Below, piece by piece: positions 44,512 to 52,540 of a stretch of DNA of 52,540 nucleotides. Within the stretch, counting starts at the first letter, position 1, and every line of letters starts with the position of its first letter. Position numbers and translations under genes: made by a program. Under the pieces are notes generated by a model. The model did no database searches and was not told where the DNA came from. It saw only the letters and a list, made by a program, of their open reading frames with translations. Source of the DNA: Erythrobacter donghaensis (GTDB taxonomy: Bacteria; Pseudomonadota; Alphaproteobacteria; Sphingomonadales; Sphingomonadaceae); assembly GCF_001557325.1 (NCBI RefSeq), contig NZ_LSJS01000222.1, forward strand, positions 1 through 52,540, written 5' to 3'.

Positions 44512-45261
44512 TCAGGGCAGCGCGATCATGCTGATCTGCCGACCATAATTCGCCTCACCGCCCTGCGTGGAGCGTCTGTGGGAGTGGTAACGCGCGACGT
44601 GTGAGAATGTATCCCGGGCAATATCCGCAAATTTCCCGATATCCGCGTCGACAAGCCGGGCGGCGATGAATCCCGGCAGATCGAAGTGCCAGCGCGCCAC
44701 ACCCTCGCGTTCGGGCGCGCGGGCGAAGAAGCGCTCGGCGGCGGCCGGGAAGCGGTCGCGGAAGGGCGCGTCGACCTCGTAGCTCGCCTGCGCGATGGTC
44801 GGCCCGAGCACGGCGGCGATATGGGCGCGCCTGGCCCCCAGCGCCTCCATCGCGGCGATGGTGTTCTCGAGCACGCCGTCCACCGCGCCGCGCCAGCCCG
44901 CGTGGGCTGCGCCGACCACGCCTGCCGCGCGGTCGGCGAAGAGGATCGGGCCGCAGTCCGCGGTGACGATCCCGAGCACGATCCCGGGCGTGGCGGTGAC
45001 GACCGCATCGCCGACCGGGCGGCCCTCAGCGCCGTCGTCCCACGCCCCGGTGACCGTCACGACATCGGGCGAATGCACCTGATGCGGGGCGGCGAGGGTG
45101 CCGCCGGGGCGGATCGCCTCGGCCGCCGCCGCCCGCAGCGCGCGGACGCCCTCGCCTTCGCCGGGCCCGCCGAAGCCGAACTGCTGCGCGCCGCCCGCGC
45201 TGCCGAAGAAGCCGTGCGGCACGCCTTCGAGCAGCGGGTGGGTTTCGATCTGGAACTCCAC
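44512..45261 (-). CDS. pgeF: Peptidoglycan editing factor PgeF (YfiH-type Cu-oxidase/laccase fold)
   Basis: A 249-residue YfiH-family protein that removes misincorporated residues from peptidoglycan precursors in characterised members. The metal ligands are visible in APHQVHS (His63), ADCGP (Cys103) and HAGWRG (His120). GTG 45261 is taken as the start; GAGGG lies about 8 nt upstream and the pepN stop is 4 nt away, so the two are coupled. It ends with the SHRRSTQGGEANYGRQISMI family tail. Confidence 0.92.
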   Translation of the reverse strand: MEFQIETHPLLEGVPHGFFGSAGGAQQFGFGGPGEGEGVRALRAAAAEAIRPGGTLAAPHQVHSPDVVTVTGAWDDGAEGRPVGDAVVTATPGIVLGIVTADCGPILFADRAAGVVGAAHAGWRGAVDGVLENTIAAMEALGARRAHIAAVLGPTIAQASYEVDAPFRDRFPAAAERFFARAPEREGVARWHFDLPGFIAARLVDADIGKFADIARDTFSHVARYHSHRRSTQGGEANYGRQISMIALP

Positions 45262-45265
45262 CCGG

Positions 45266-47926
45266 TCAGCCCTCGAGCGAGCGGCTGACCTGCTCGAAGG
45301 TGTCGCGCGAGAGATTGCCCGCGGCGAGGATCCGCTCGAGCTCCGCCTTCATCAGCGCCGCGCGGCCCTCTTCGATCCGCCGCCAGCGTCCGAGCGAGGG
45401 CACGAAGCGCGCGGCGGTCTGCGGGTTGATCGGATCGAGCGCGAGGATCACGTCGGCGACCATCCGGTAGCCCTCGCCAGTCGCCTTGTGGAACGCCTTG
45501 GGATTGCCCGCGAAGGCCATGTGCAGCGAGCGCACGCGGTTGGGGTTCTTGAGCGTGAAGTCGGGATGTTCGGCCAAGGCCCGGACATGCGCGATGACAT
45601 CGGGGTGGAGCGACAGGGCCTGCAGCGTGAACCACTTGTCGACCACCAGCGCATTGTCCCTGTAGCGCTCGTAGAAGGCGGCGAGCTTGTCCTCGCGATG
45701 CGGGGTGTCGAGCCCGCACAGCACCATCAGCGCCCCCTGCCGGTCGGTCATGTTGTCCGCCGCATCGAACTGCGCCGCGGCGAGCTCTGCCGCCGTGGCC
45801 GGGTCGGCGGCGGCAATCAGGCCAAGCGCGATGGTCTTGACCTTGCGCGCCCCGCGCCCTGCCGGATCGCCCTGCGCAACGCCCGAGGCCCGCGCATGGA
45901 GCGCCGCAAGCTCTCCCGCCAGCGCGGTGCCGATCGCGGCCTTGAGCCCCTCGCGCGCGGCATGGATCGCGCCCGGATCGGCCTTGCGCTCCCCGGTCGC
46001 CATCGCCTCGAACAGGTAGGTTTCGGAAGGCAGCACCAGCAATTCGCCGCGCATCGCATCCTCGAGCGCGTTGTCGGCGAGGCTCGCGCGGAAGGCGCCG
46101 ATGATCGCCGCCTCGCCCGCCGCCTGCTCGTCGGCCGGGAGCGCACCGCTCGCCGCAGCGACGAGATGGCCGACCGCGAGCTCCTGCAAGGCCTCCGAGC
46201 GCGCGAAGGGATCATCGTCATGCGCCGCAAGGAACACCAGATCCTCGCGCGCCAGCGCCCGCTCGATCACGACCGGCGCGGTGAAGCCGCGGTTGATCGA
46301 GACCACCGGATCGCCGCCCGCGAGCGGCAGGTCGAAGCTCTGCTGCTCCTCCTCCAGCACTACGAGCCGCTCGGCCCCGAGCACGCCGGAACGCGCATGC
46401 ACCGCGAGTTTGAGCGGGATCGGCATCGGCAGCTTGTCGGGCTGGCCGGGCGTGGCCGGGACGGTCTGCTTGAGGGTGAGCTTGAGCGTGTCGCCCGCGA
46501 CCGTCTGCGACACGGCGACGCGCGGCGTGCCCGCCTGCGAATACCAGCGGCGGAAGGCGGTGAGGTCGATCCCCGCCCCGTCCTCGATCGCCTTGACGAA
46601 ATCCTCGCAGGTCGCCGCTTCCCCGTCGTGGCGGTCGAAATAGAGGTCGCACCCGGCCCGGAACCGCGCCTCGCCCACCATGCTGCGCATCATGCGGATC
46701 ACCTCGGCGCCCTTGTTGTAGACGGTGGCCGTGTAGAAGTTGCTGATCTCGCGGTAGCTGTCGGGCCGGATCGGGTGCGCGAGCGGCCCCGCATCCTCGG
46801 GGAACTGCGCGGCGCGCAGGATGCGCACATCCTCGATCCGCTTGACCGCTTGCCCACGCATGTCCTGCGAGAACAGCTGGTCGCGCAGCACGGTGAAGCC
46901 TTCCTTGAGGCTGAGCTGGAACCAGTCGCGGCAGGTCACGCGGTTGCCTGACCAGTTGTGGAAATATTCGTGCGCGATCACGCCCTCGACCGCGTCGAAA
47001 TCGGCATCGGTCGCGGTGTCGGGGTCGGCCAGCACGTATTTGGTGTTGAAGACGTTGAGCCCCTTGTTCTCCATCGCCCCCATGTTGAAGTCGGACACGG
47101 CGACGATGTTGTAGAGATCGAGGTCGTATTCGCGGCCGAAGGTGTCCTCGTCCCACTTCATCGAGCGGTGCAGGCTTTCGAGCGCATGGTCGGTGCGTTC
47201 GAGGTCTTCCCTGCGCACCCAGACATTGCATTCGACCACGCGGCCCGAGCGGGTGGTGAAGGGTTTCGAATTCGCCACCAGATCGCCCGCGACCAGCGCG
47301 AAGAGGTAGGAGGGCTTGGGCCAGGGGTCGTGCCACTCGGCCCAGTGGGTGCCGTCAGGATTCTCGCCCGCGGCCGTGCGGTTGCCGTTGCACAGCAGGA
47401 TTGGGAAGGCGGCCTTGTCGCCCTCCATCCTGACCGCATAGGTCGAAAGCACGTCGGGTCGGTCGGGGAAGAAGGTGATGCGGCGGAAGCCTTCCGATTC
47501 GCACTGGGTGCAAAGCATGCCGTTCGAGGCGTAGAGGCCCATCAGCTGGGTGTTGGCGCTGGGATCGATCTGCGTGACGATTTCGACCATGTGCCTGTCC
47601 CCCGGCAGGGTGACGACGAGGTCGGGCCCGTCCATCCGCCACGCGGCAGCCGCGCCGTCCACCATCACGCTGGTCGCGGTGAGGCTGTCGCCGTTGAGGC
47701 GCAGCTCGTGCGTCGGCGCGGCGGCGGGATTGCGCTCGACCGCAAGCGTCGCGGTGACGCGGGTCGCCTCCAGCCCCAGCCGGAAATCGAGCTGCGTCGT
47801 CGGGACGCGCCACGCGAAGGGCGCATAATCCTCGCGCCGGATCACCGGCGGCTCGTGCGGAGTGGGCGCGGCATCCGCGATTTCGGGGTTGCCGTCGGGG
47901 GTGGTGGGGGTGGTTGCGATATCCAT
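45266..47926 (-). CDS. pepN: Aminopeptidase N (M1 metallopeptidase)
   Basis: An 886-residue zinc aminopeptidase that removes N-terminal residues from peptides in the cytoplasm. The substrate-binding GAMEN is at 283-287 and the zinc site HEYFH is at 319-323 with Glu342 as third ligand. The C-terminal domain has the alpha-helical pattern of E. coli PepN, with the final ARFVPSLGRWRRIEEGRAALM. ATG 47926 gives the family length; an in-frame ATG at 47962 would add 12 residues. It is divergent from the SDR gene and heads a two-gene unit with pgeF. Confidence 0.95.
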   Translation of the reverse strand: MDIATTPTTPDGNPEIADAAPTPHEPPVIRREDYAPFAWRVPTTQLDFRLGLEATRVTATLAVERNPAAAPTHELRLNGDSLTATSVMVDGAAAAWRMDGPDLVVTLPGDRHMVEIVTQIDPSANTQLMGLYASNGMLCTQCESEGFRRITFFPDRPDVLSTYAVRMEGDKAAFPILLCNGNRTAAGENPDGTHWAEWHDPWPKPSYLFALVAGDLVANSKPFTTRSGRVVECNVWVRREDLERTDHALESLHRSMKWDEDTFGREYDLDLYNIVAVSDFNMGAMENKGLNVFNTKYVLADPDTATDADFDAVEGVIAHEYFHNWSGNRVTCRDWFQLSLKEGFTVLRDQLFSQDMRGQAVKRIEDVRILRAAQFPEDAGPLAHPIRPDSYREISNFYTATVYNKGAEVIRMMRSMVGEARFRAGCDLYFDRHDGEAATCEDFVKAIEDGAGIDLTAFRRWYSQAGTPRVAVSQTVAGDTLKLTLKQTVPATPGQPDKLPMPIPLKLAVHARSGVLGAERLVVLEEEQQSFDLPLAGGDPVVSINRGFTAPVVIERALAREDLVFLAAHDDDPFARSEALQELAVGHLVAAASGALPADEQAAGEAAIIGAFRASLADNALEDAMRGELLVLPSETYLFEAMATGERKADPGAIHAAREGLKAAIGTALAGELAALHARASGVAQGDPAGRGARKVKTIALGLIAAADPATAAELAAAQFDAADNMTDRQGALMVLCGLDTPHREDKLAAFYERYRDNALVVDKWFTLQALSLHPDVIAHVRALAEHPDFTLKNPNRVRSLHMAFAGNPKAFHKATGEGYRMVADVILALDPINPQTAARFVPSLGRWRRIEEGRAALMKAELERILAAGNLSRDTFEQVSRSLEG

Positions 47927-47978
47927 GCGGCCCGATTTAGGTTGTATTGGGCGCGGGGCCAATCATTAGGTTGCTCTT

Positions 47979-48770
47979 ATGGGACAATTGCTGATCTTCG
48001 GTCTCGGCTACACCGCCGGGCGCATCGCCATCGCCATGCAGGCGCAGGGCTGGCAGGTGCGCGCGACCGGGAGCGCGGGCGACCTCGCCTTCGCCGACCG
48101 CGAGGCGGTGCTGGCGGCGCTGGGCGCGGCGAGCCACGTCCTCTCCTCGGTGCCGCCGGAGCGAGCAGGCGGCGACCCGGTGCTGGAGGCCTATGGCGAG
48201 GCTCTGCAAGGCAAGGCGCTGTTCTACCTCTCCTCCACCGGCGTCTATGGCGACCGCGCAGGCGCATGGGTGGACGAGACGACGCCGACCATCGCGCAAA
48301 GTGGGGAAGGCCGTCGCAATGCGCGGGCCGAGGCCGACCTCGCATGGCTGACCATGGGCGCACGGGTGTTCCGCCTGCCGGGGATCTATGGCCCGGGCCG
48401 CTCGGCACTTGACCGGGTGAAGGAGGGCAAGGCGCGGCGGATCGACGTGCCGGGGCAGGTCTTCAGCCGCGTGCATGTCGAGGATATCGCCAGCGGGGTG
48501 GTCGCCGCGCTGGTCGGGGATGCGCCGAGCGGGGCCTACAACCTCGGCGACGACTACCCGTGCAGCGGCAACGAAGTCACCGAACATGCCTGCCGGTTGC
48601 TCGGCCTGCCGCTGCCGCCGATGGAGACACTCGAGGAAGCGAACCTCTCCGAAATGGCGCGCGGCTTCTACATGGAGAACCGCCGCGTCGCCAACGGCAA
48701 GGCAAGGCGCTTGCTGGGGTGGTCGCCAAAGTACCCTACCTATGTCGAAGGGTTGGCAGGACTTCTCTAG
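47979..48770 (+). CDS. NAD(P)-dependent SDR-family epimerase/dehydratase (YeeZ-like)
   Basis: A 263-residue extended SDR. It has an N-terminal nucleotide-binding GLGYTAGR (8-15), LSSTGVYGDRAGAWVDE with the YxxxK-type region reduced, and RLPGIYGPGRSALD. This layout is that of the YeeZ-like SDR proteins, whose substrate is unknown. No good ribosome binding site is seen before ATG 47979. It is divergent from pepN with 52 nt between them. Confidence 0.85.
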   Translation: MGQLLIFGLGYTAGRIAIAMQAQGWQVRATGSAGDLAFADREAVLAALGAASHVLSSVPPERAGGDPVLEAYGEALQGKALFYLSSTGVYGDRAGAWVDETTPTIAQSGEGRRNARAEADLAWLTMGARVFRLPGIYGPGRSALDRVKEGKARRIDVPGQVFSRVHVEDIASGVVAALVGDAPSGAYNLGDDYPCSGNEVTEHACRLLGLPLPPMETLEEANLSEMARGFYMENRRVANGKARRLLGWSPKYPTYVEGLAGLL

Positions 48771-48771
48771 C

Positions 48772-48889
48772 TCGTCATCGCGCGGAGCGGAGCGACGCGG
48801 CAATCCATGGAACGCCCGTTCCGCTGTGGGCGACCGCAGTCGACGGATTGGTAGGCCTACGGCCAGCTTCGCTCGCGATGACGAACGCA
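48772..48889. repeat. Interspersed inverted-repeat element
   Basis: A non-coding element flanked by imperfect inverted ends, CGTCATCGCGCGGAGCGG (from 48773) and CTTCGCTCGCGATGACG (to 48883), with CGGCAATCCATGGAACG inside. Sequences of this kind (CGTCATCGCGAGCGAAGC, GCAATCCATGG) recur in sphingomonad genomes as small intergenic repeats. It fills the gap between the convergent SDR and EamA genes. Confidence 0.65.
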
Positions 48890-48893
48890 GGGC

Positions 48894-49847
48894 CTACCGC
48901 CGCAGCGCGCCCGACTGCTGCACCTGCACCGCCTTCACCCGCCGCGCCCGCAATGCCAGGCCCATGCCGAGCAGCGCCAGCGCCATCCCGCTCGCCGAGA
49001 GCAGGTCCCAGCGAAAGTCCTCGAACAGGGTCGAGAGCAGCATCGCCACGCACACGGTGACGATACCGTTATAGGCGGTCTTGCCCGCCCCGATCTCGCG
49101 AACGAGGTTGTAGTGCAGCGGGAAGGTGACGACCGAACCGATGATCGCGAGATAGGCCGTCCCCGCCCAGAACTGCCACGCTGTCGGCACCTGCGGCGGG
49201 CCGGCGGTCAGCAGGGCAAAGCCGAAATCGAAAATCGTGCCGTAAAGCATCGCCCAGGCGAGCAGGCTCACCATCGGCACCTTGCGCCCGGTGGGGTTGG
49301 CCTGCACCACGTTGGCGATCGAGGCGGCAAGCATCCCGCCGATGGCGAGCACGATGCCCAGCGCCACGTCGCCGCCGAGCGGGGCCGCGTTCCATTCATG
49401 CACCAGCAGCAGCGAAACCCCCGCGATGGCGACCAGGCTCCCGCCGATGAAGCCGCCCTGCACCCGCTCGCCGATGAACACCCGCGCGAAGATCGCGTTG
49501 GGCACCATCAGCAGCGCGAACATCACCGCGACGATGCCGGAGGTGATGTGCTGCTCGGAATGGTAGACGAACAGGAAGTTGCCCGAGAACTGCGCGATCC
49601 CGACGCCGAGCGCGAGAACGTGCTCGGTCCGCGACAGCCTCAGCCGGTTGCCCATCGCCAGCGCGAGGGCGAACAGCGCCGGGGTCGCCAGCATGAAGCG
49701 GTAGAACACGCCCCATGCAGCGGGCACGCCCGCGATCTGTCCGGTGATGACGAACCAGGTCGAGCCCCAGATCGTACCGGTCAGCATGAACGGAACCAGC
49801 ACCCGCGGGCTCAGCATCGCGGGCGCAGGCGGCGGCGCGAGGGTCAT
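48894..49847 (-). CDS. EamA/DMT-family transporter
   Basis: A 317-residue protein with about ten membrane helices in two EamA repeats; GTIWGSTWFVITGQ in helix 1 and FLLIMVPNAIFA-like helix 4 are typical. Such proteins export amino acids or metabolites. Its start ATG overlaps the threonine aldolase stop in ATGA (49844-49847), so the two are coupled, and it may export an amino acid linked to that enzyme (inference). Confidence 0.87.
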   Translation of the reverse strand: MTLAPPPAPAMLSPRVLVPFMLTGTIWGSTWFVITGQIAGVPAAWGVFYRFMLATPALFALALAMGNRLRLSRTEHVLALGVGIAQFSGNFLFVYHSEQHITSGIVAVMFALLMVPNAIFARVFIGERVQGGFIGGSLVAIAGVSLLLVHEWNAAPLGGDVALGIVLAIGGMLAASIANVVQANPTGRKVPMVSLLAWAMLYGTIFDFGFALLTAGPPQVPTAWQFWAGTAYLAIIGSVVTFPLHYNLVREIGAGKTAYNGIVTVCVAMLLSTLFEDFRWDLLSASGMALALLGMGLALRARRVKAVQVQQSGALRR

Positions 49848-50863
49848 AGCGCGGCAATCGCCTTGCCGAGCGCGGCGGCATCCTCGGGACGGGTGTTCCA
49901 GGCGGTGACGAAGCGCGCGCTATCGGCGCCCCAGTCGTAGAAGGCGAAGTCCTGCGCGCGAAGCGCCTCACGCTCCGCCGCAGTCAGGCGCACGAACAGC
50001 TCGTTGGCCTCGACCGGGTGGAGCAGCCGGTCGGCGCAGCCTGCGGCCACTTCCTGCGCGGCGGCATTGGCGTGCGCGGCATTGGCGTGCCAAAGGTCGC
50101 CGTCCAGCATCGCGAGGATCTGTGCGGCGAGATAGCGACCCTTGCATTGCAGGTGCCCGGCGCGCTTGCGGCGGTAGCGCACTTCCATCGCGCGCTCGGG
50201 ATCGAACAGCACCACCGCCTCGGCCCCCATGCCGCCGTTCTTGATGAAGCCGAAGGCGAGGCTGTCCACCGGGCCGCTCGCTGCCCGCGCCGCCTCCGCC
50301 GCCGAGCCGCCGAGGAAGGCCGCCGCATTGGCGAAGCGCGCCCCGTCCATGTGGAGGCCGAGGCGGCGCTCCTTCGCAAAGTCGCCTAGCGCCGCCAGCT
50401 CGGCGGGGCTGTAGCTGCGGCCATATTCCGAGGCCTGCGTGATCGCGATGGCGTGGGGCTGCACCTGATGGACATCATCGCGGATCGGGTCGACCAGCGC
50501 GGCGATATCGGCGGGGGTCAGCTTCGCGCCCTCGCCTTCCGCCAGCATCAGCTTGGCGCCGTGGAGGAAGAAGCCGGGCGCGCCGCCCTCGTCGACCTCG
50601 ATATGCGCCTCGCGGTGGCACACCACCCCGCCATGGGGCTGGACCATCGTGCCCAGCGCCAGGCAGTTCGCCGCAGTTCCGGTGGCCACCCACAGCGCGG
50701 CGCATTCACGCCCGAACAGCGCGGTGAAGCGGGCGTCGAGCTCGGCCGAGAGGCGGTCCCCGTCGTACGGGTTGTCCGGCTGGTCGGCAGCGCGCATCGC
50801 CTCCCACAGCTTGGGGTGGACGGCAGCGGCATTGTCGGACAGGAAGGGTTTGGCGAGGGTCAT
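49844..50863 (-). CDS. ltaE: Threonine aldolase-family (beta-eliminating lyase) PLP enzyme
   Basis: A 339-residue fold-type I PLP enzyme, like low-specificity L-threonine aldolase, which splits threonine to glycine and acetaldehyde. PLP-binding Asp173 in LHMDGARFANA, the Schiff-base Lys208 in FGFIKNGGMGAEAVV, and DNAAAVHPKLWEAM near the N-terminus. Upstream, GNAT-like is divergent 53 nt away; downstream, EamA is coupled. Confidence 0.88.
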   Translation of the reverse strand: MTLAKPFLSDNAAAVHPKLWEAMRAADQPDNPYDGDRLSAELDARFTALFGRECAALWVATGTAANCLALGTMVQPHGGVVCHREAHIEVDEGGAPGFFLHGAKLMLAEGEGAKLTPADIAALVDPIRDDVHQVQPHAIAITQASEYGRSYSPAELAALGDFAKERRLGLHMDGARFANAAAFLGGSAAEAARAASGPVDSLAFGFIKNGGMGAEAVVLFDPERAMEVRYRRKRAGHLQCKGRYLAAQILAMLDGDLWHANAAHANAAAQEVAAGCADRLLHPVEANELFVRLTAAEREALRAQDFAFYDWGADSARFVTAWNTRPEDAAALGKAIAAL

Positions 50864-50916
50864 TTCGGCACGCCCTTAACCTTACATTCGGGCGTGGCAA
50901 GCCGGAGGAGCAACCG

Positions 50917-51234
50917 ATGGACGAAGAAAGCGCAAAGCCGACAATAACCCATCATGTCGCAGGCCAGGGCGGCCGCTATGTCGCCGTGGTCGAGGGGTCG
51001 CCGGAAGAAGGCTATCTCGAATGGGAGCCGGGTGGCAGCCGCGATGGCAAGGAGATCCGCGTCGCCGCGCACACCATCGTCCCGCGCGCCATCGGCGGGC
51101 GCGGCGTGGCAGGCGCGCTGGTGGATCGGCTGGTCAAGGACGCCGAGCGGCAGGGCTTCCTGATCCGCCCCGATTGCTCTTACGTGGCGAGGAAGTTTTC
51201 CGAGAACCCTGACTGGGCCGCGCTCAAGGCCTGA
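50917..51234 (+). CDS. Small GNAT-like N-acetyltransferase (NATD1/YjdJ type)
   Basis: A 105-residue compact GNAT-fold protein with the pattern YVAVVEGSPEEGYLEWEPG, AAHTIVPRAIGGRGVAGALVDRLVKDAERQGF, and PDCSYVARKFSENPDW, as in NATD1-type proteins that lack the usual GNAT N-terminal part. GGAGGAG lies 6 nt before ATG. Its 3' end overlaps the convergent PH-domain gene by 55 nt. The substrate is unknown. Confidence 0.85.
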   Translation: MDEESAKPTITHHVAGQGGRYVAVVEGSPEEGYLEWEPGGSRDGKEIRVAAHTIVPRAIGGRGVAGALVDRLVKDAERQGFLIRPDCSYVARKFSENPDWAALKA

Positions 51235-52540
51235 GGAGCAGGCGCGGCATCAAGCCGCGAGTAATCGGTCGCGGTGATCGTCTCCATCACCTGCGCACGA
51301 AGCGCGCGCGCGTCCTCGATCGGCACGCCGCGCATCGCGAAGCTGCCCCCGGCGAGCCCCAAGTGCACCGTCGCATAACCACGCAGCCGCGCCACCGGCC
51401 CCTGCGCGATCTCGACCGAATGCAGCTTCAGCCGCGTCGCGATTTCCTGCCGGGGCGAGAGGAAGCCGTGGCTGGCATAGACCTGCTTGTCGTCGATCGC
51501 GTGGCGGCGGAACTCCCAGGCATAGAGGTTAGCCCCCACCGCCAGCACCGCGAGGCCAAGCGGGATCAGGAACAGGCCCGGAGGTGCAAGGATCGCGGTC
51601 GCGATCGCCGCAGCCGCGAAAATCGCCGCATCGCGGATCGCCAGATCGGTGCGGTGGCGGGTGCTGGCGCGCTGCCAGCGGGTGGCCTCGCCCGGCAGGC
51701 GGAAGCCGGATGCCGCGACGATCGGCGCGATCTCCTCCATGGTCGCGAAGGGCGCGACGACGTGGCTCTGCTCCTTGTCGTCCTGCGCGAGGCTGACGAA
51801 GCGCAGCGAATGCCAGCCGAAACGGTAGCGCACCATGCCGGTGCCGATCACCAGCCCCTGCACGCGGTGGGCGGGCATCACCACGTCGGTGCGGGTGAAG
51901 AGCCCGCGCTGGCGCCGGAAGCCGCGTGCCGAGCGGGTCAGGGTGAAGCCCCAATCGCGCAAGGCCGTGCGCACCACCCCGGTCACCGAGCCGACGACCA
52001 GCAAGCCGATGATCCCGGCCACCGCGCCGAAGACTTGCGCCTCGCGACCGAGCGTGGCGACCGTGCTGCCCTGTTCCTTGAGCCAGCCGTACCAGACGTC
52101 GATATCGGTGACATTGTCGAGATATTGCAGCGCGCCGCCCAGCACCGCGAAGACCGCGAGCGAGAATTCGAACAGGCCGAAGGTCAGGAGCCGCCCAGGT
52201 GCCATCGCGAACAGCACCTCGCCTGCCTCGTCAACGGTGCGAGCAGGCATGGCGGGGTCTGCGGCGGCGGCACCTTCGCCTGCCGCCTCGTCCTCGCGCC
52301 GCTCGCGCACCAGCTGGCGCAGCGCCTCGCCCTCGGCGGCCGTGAGGTACTGGAGCGCAAGGTCATCCGCCCCGCCCGCCCCGGTCTCGAACTTGACCGC
52401 CACCAGCCCCAGCAGGCGCGGCAGCGGCTTGGCTTCGAGGCTCACATCTTGAATGCGCTCGAATGGCACCGAGCGCGCGGCGCGGCTGAAGATCCCGCTC
52501 TCGACCCGGATGTCGGTTTCGGAGATGGTGTAGGTCCTGT
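51180..52540 (-). CDS. Bacterial PH-domain (bPH2) membrane protein, partial
   Basis: The frame runs off the window end, so the true start lies beyond 52540; the visible part is about 453 residues. The first visible residues (YTISETDIRVESGIFSRAARSVPFERIQDV) are a bPH2 core, followed by two membrane segments (FEFSLAVFAVLGGAL, AVAGIIGLLVVGSVTGVV), a second bPH2 repeat (FTLTRSARGFRRQRGLFTRTDVVMPAHRVQGL), two more helices, and a third repeat (VYASHGFLSPRQEIATRLKLHSVEIAQGP). This is the YdbT-like layout. Function unknown. A GTG at 52469 is not the true start. Confidence 0.9.
   Translation of the reverse strand, partial: RTYTISETDIRVESGIFSRAARSVPFERIQDVSLEAKPLPRLLGLVAVKFETGAGGADDLALQYLTAAEGEALRQLVRERREDEAAGEGAAAADPAMPARTVDEAGEVLFAMAPGRLLTFGLFEFSLAVFAVLGGALQYLDNVTDIDVWYGWLKEQGSTVATLGREAQVFGAVAGIIGLLVVGSVTGVVRTALRDWGFTLTRSARGFRRQRGLFTRTDVVMPAHRVQGLVIGTGMVRYRFGWHSLRFVSLAQDDKEQSHVVAPFATMEEIAPIVAASGFRLPGEATRWQRASTRHRTDLAIRDAAIFAAAAIATAILAPPGLFLIPLGLAVLAVGANLYAWEFRRHAIDDKQVYASHGFLSPRQEIATRLKLHSVEIAQGPVARLRGYATVHLGLAGGSFAMRGVPIEDARALRAQVMETITATDYSRLDAAPAPQALSAAQSGFSENFLAT

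Overview
The window is GC-rich and gene-dense. It reads as chromosomal DNA of an alphaproteobacterium, most likely a sphingomonad and possibly Erythrobacteraceae (inference). Supporting signs are a MipZ division regulator, a fused Mrp AB antiporter operon, a tonB-exbB-exbD-exbD cluster serving a large TonB-dependent receptor, a compact petABC operon and a ligase-associated DEXH helicase. No phage, transposase or CRISPR array was seen.

Layout. 0-4.8 kb: glpX, a tandem pair of small exported paralogues, homoserine dehydrogenase and an exported protein of unknown function. 5.1-9.1 kb: the TonB energising system with tonB, exbB and two exbD genes, an intrinsic terminator, a perfect 16-bp parS centromere site, then a third exbD and a fourth ExbD-like gene that has lost the proton-path aspartate. 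9.1-19.8 kb: core genes, namely the DEXH helicase, an exported DUF2059-like protein, an HscC-type Hsp70 with an odd J-domain partner (NPD instead of HPD), phosphomannomutase, mipZ translationally coupled to a membrane J-protein, panC and tRNA-Gly(TCC).

19.9-34.6 kb is the most notable region. A TetR gene is followed by an MFS symporter, a TonB-dependent receptor, two formylglycine-type sulfatases, a Baeyer-Villiger-type monooxygenase, a haloalkane-dehalogenase-like hydrolase with a small membrane protein, two exported EF-hand proteins and an anchored metallo-beta-lactamase-fold hydrolase. Every transcription unit starts just downstream of a perfect 15-bp palindrome TAAT-N7-ATTA. I found eight copies, all in this block, and none elsewhere in the window by eye. 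This looks like a self-contained TetR regulon for uptake and breakdown of a sulfated, probably hydrophobic compound. The substrate is not known.

34.7-52.5 kb: the Mrp Na+/H+ antiporter operon (AB fusion, C, D, E, F, G, each overlapping the next by 4 nt), apt, the cytochrome bc1 operon petABC with its terminator, pepN-pgeF, an SDR protein, a short interspersed inverted repeat, a threonine aldolase-EamA transporter pair, a small GNAT-like protein, and a bacterial PH-domain membrane protein cut by the window end.
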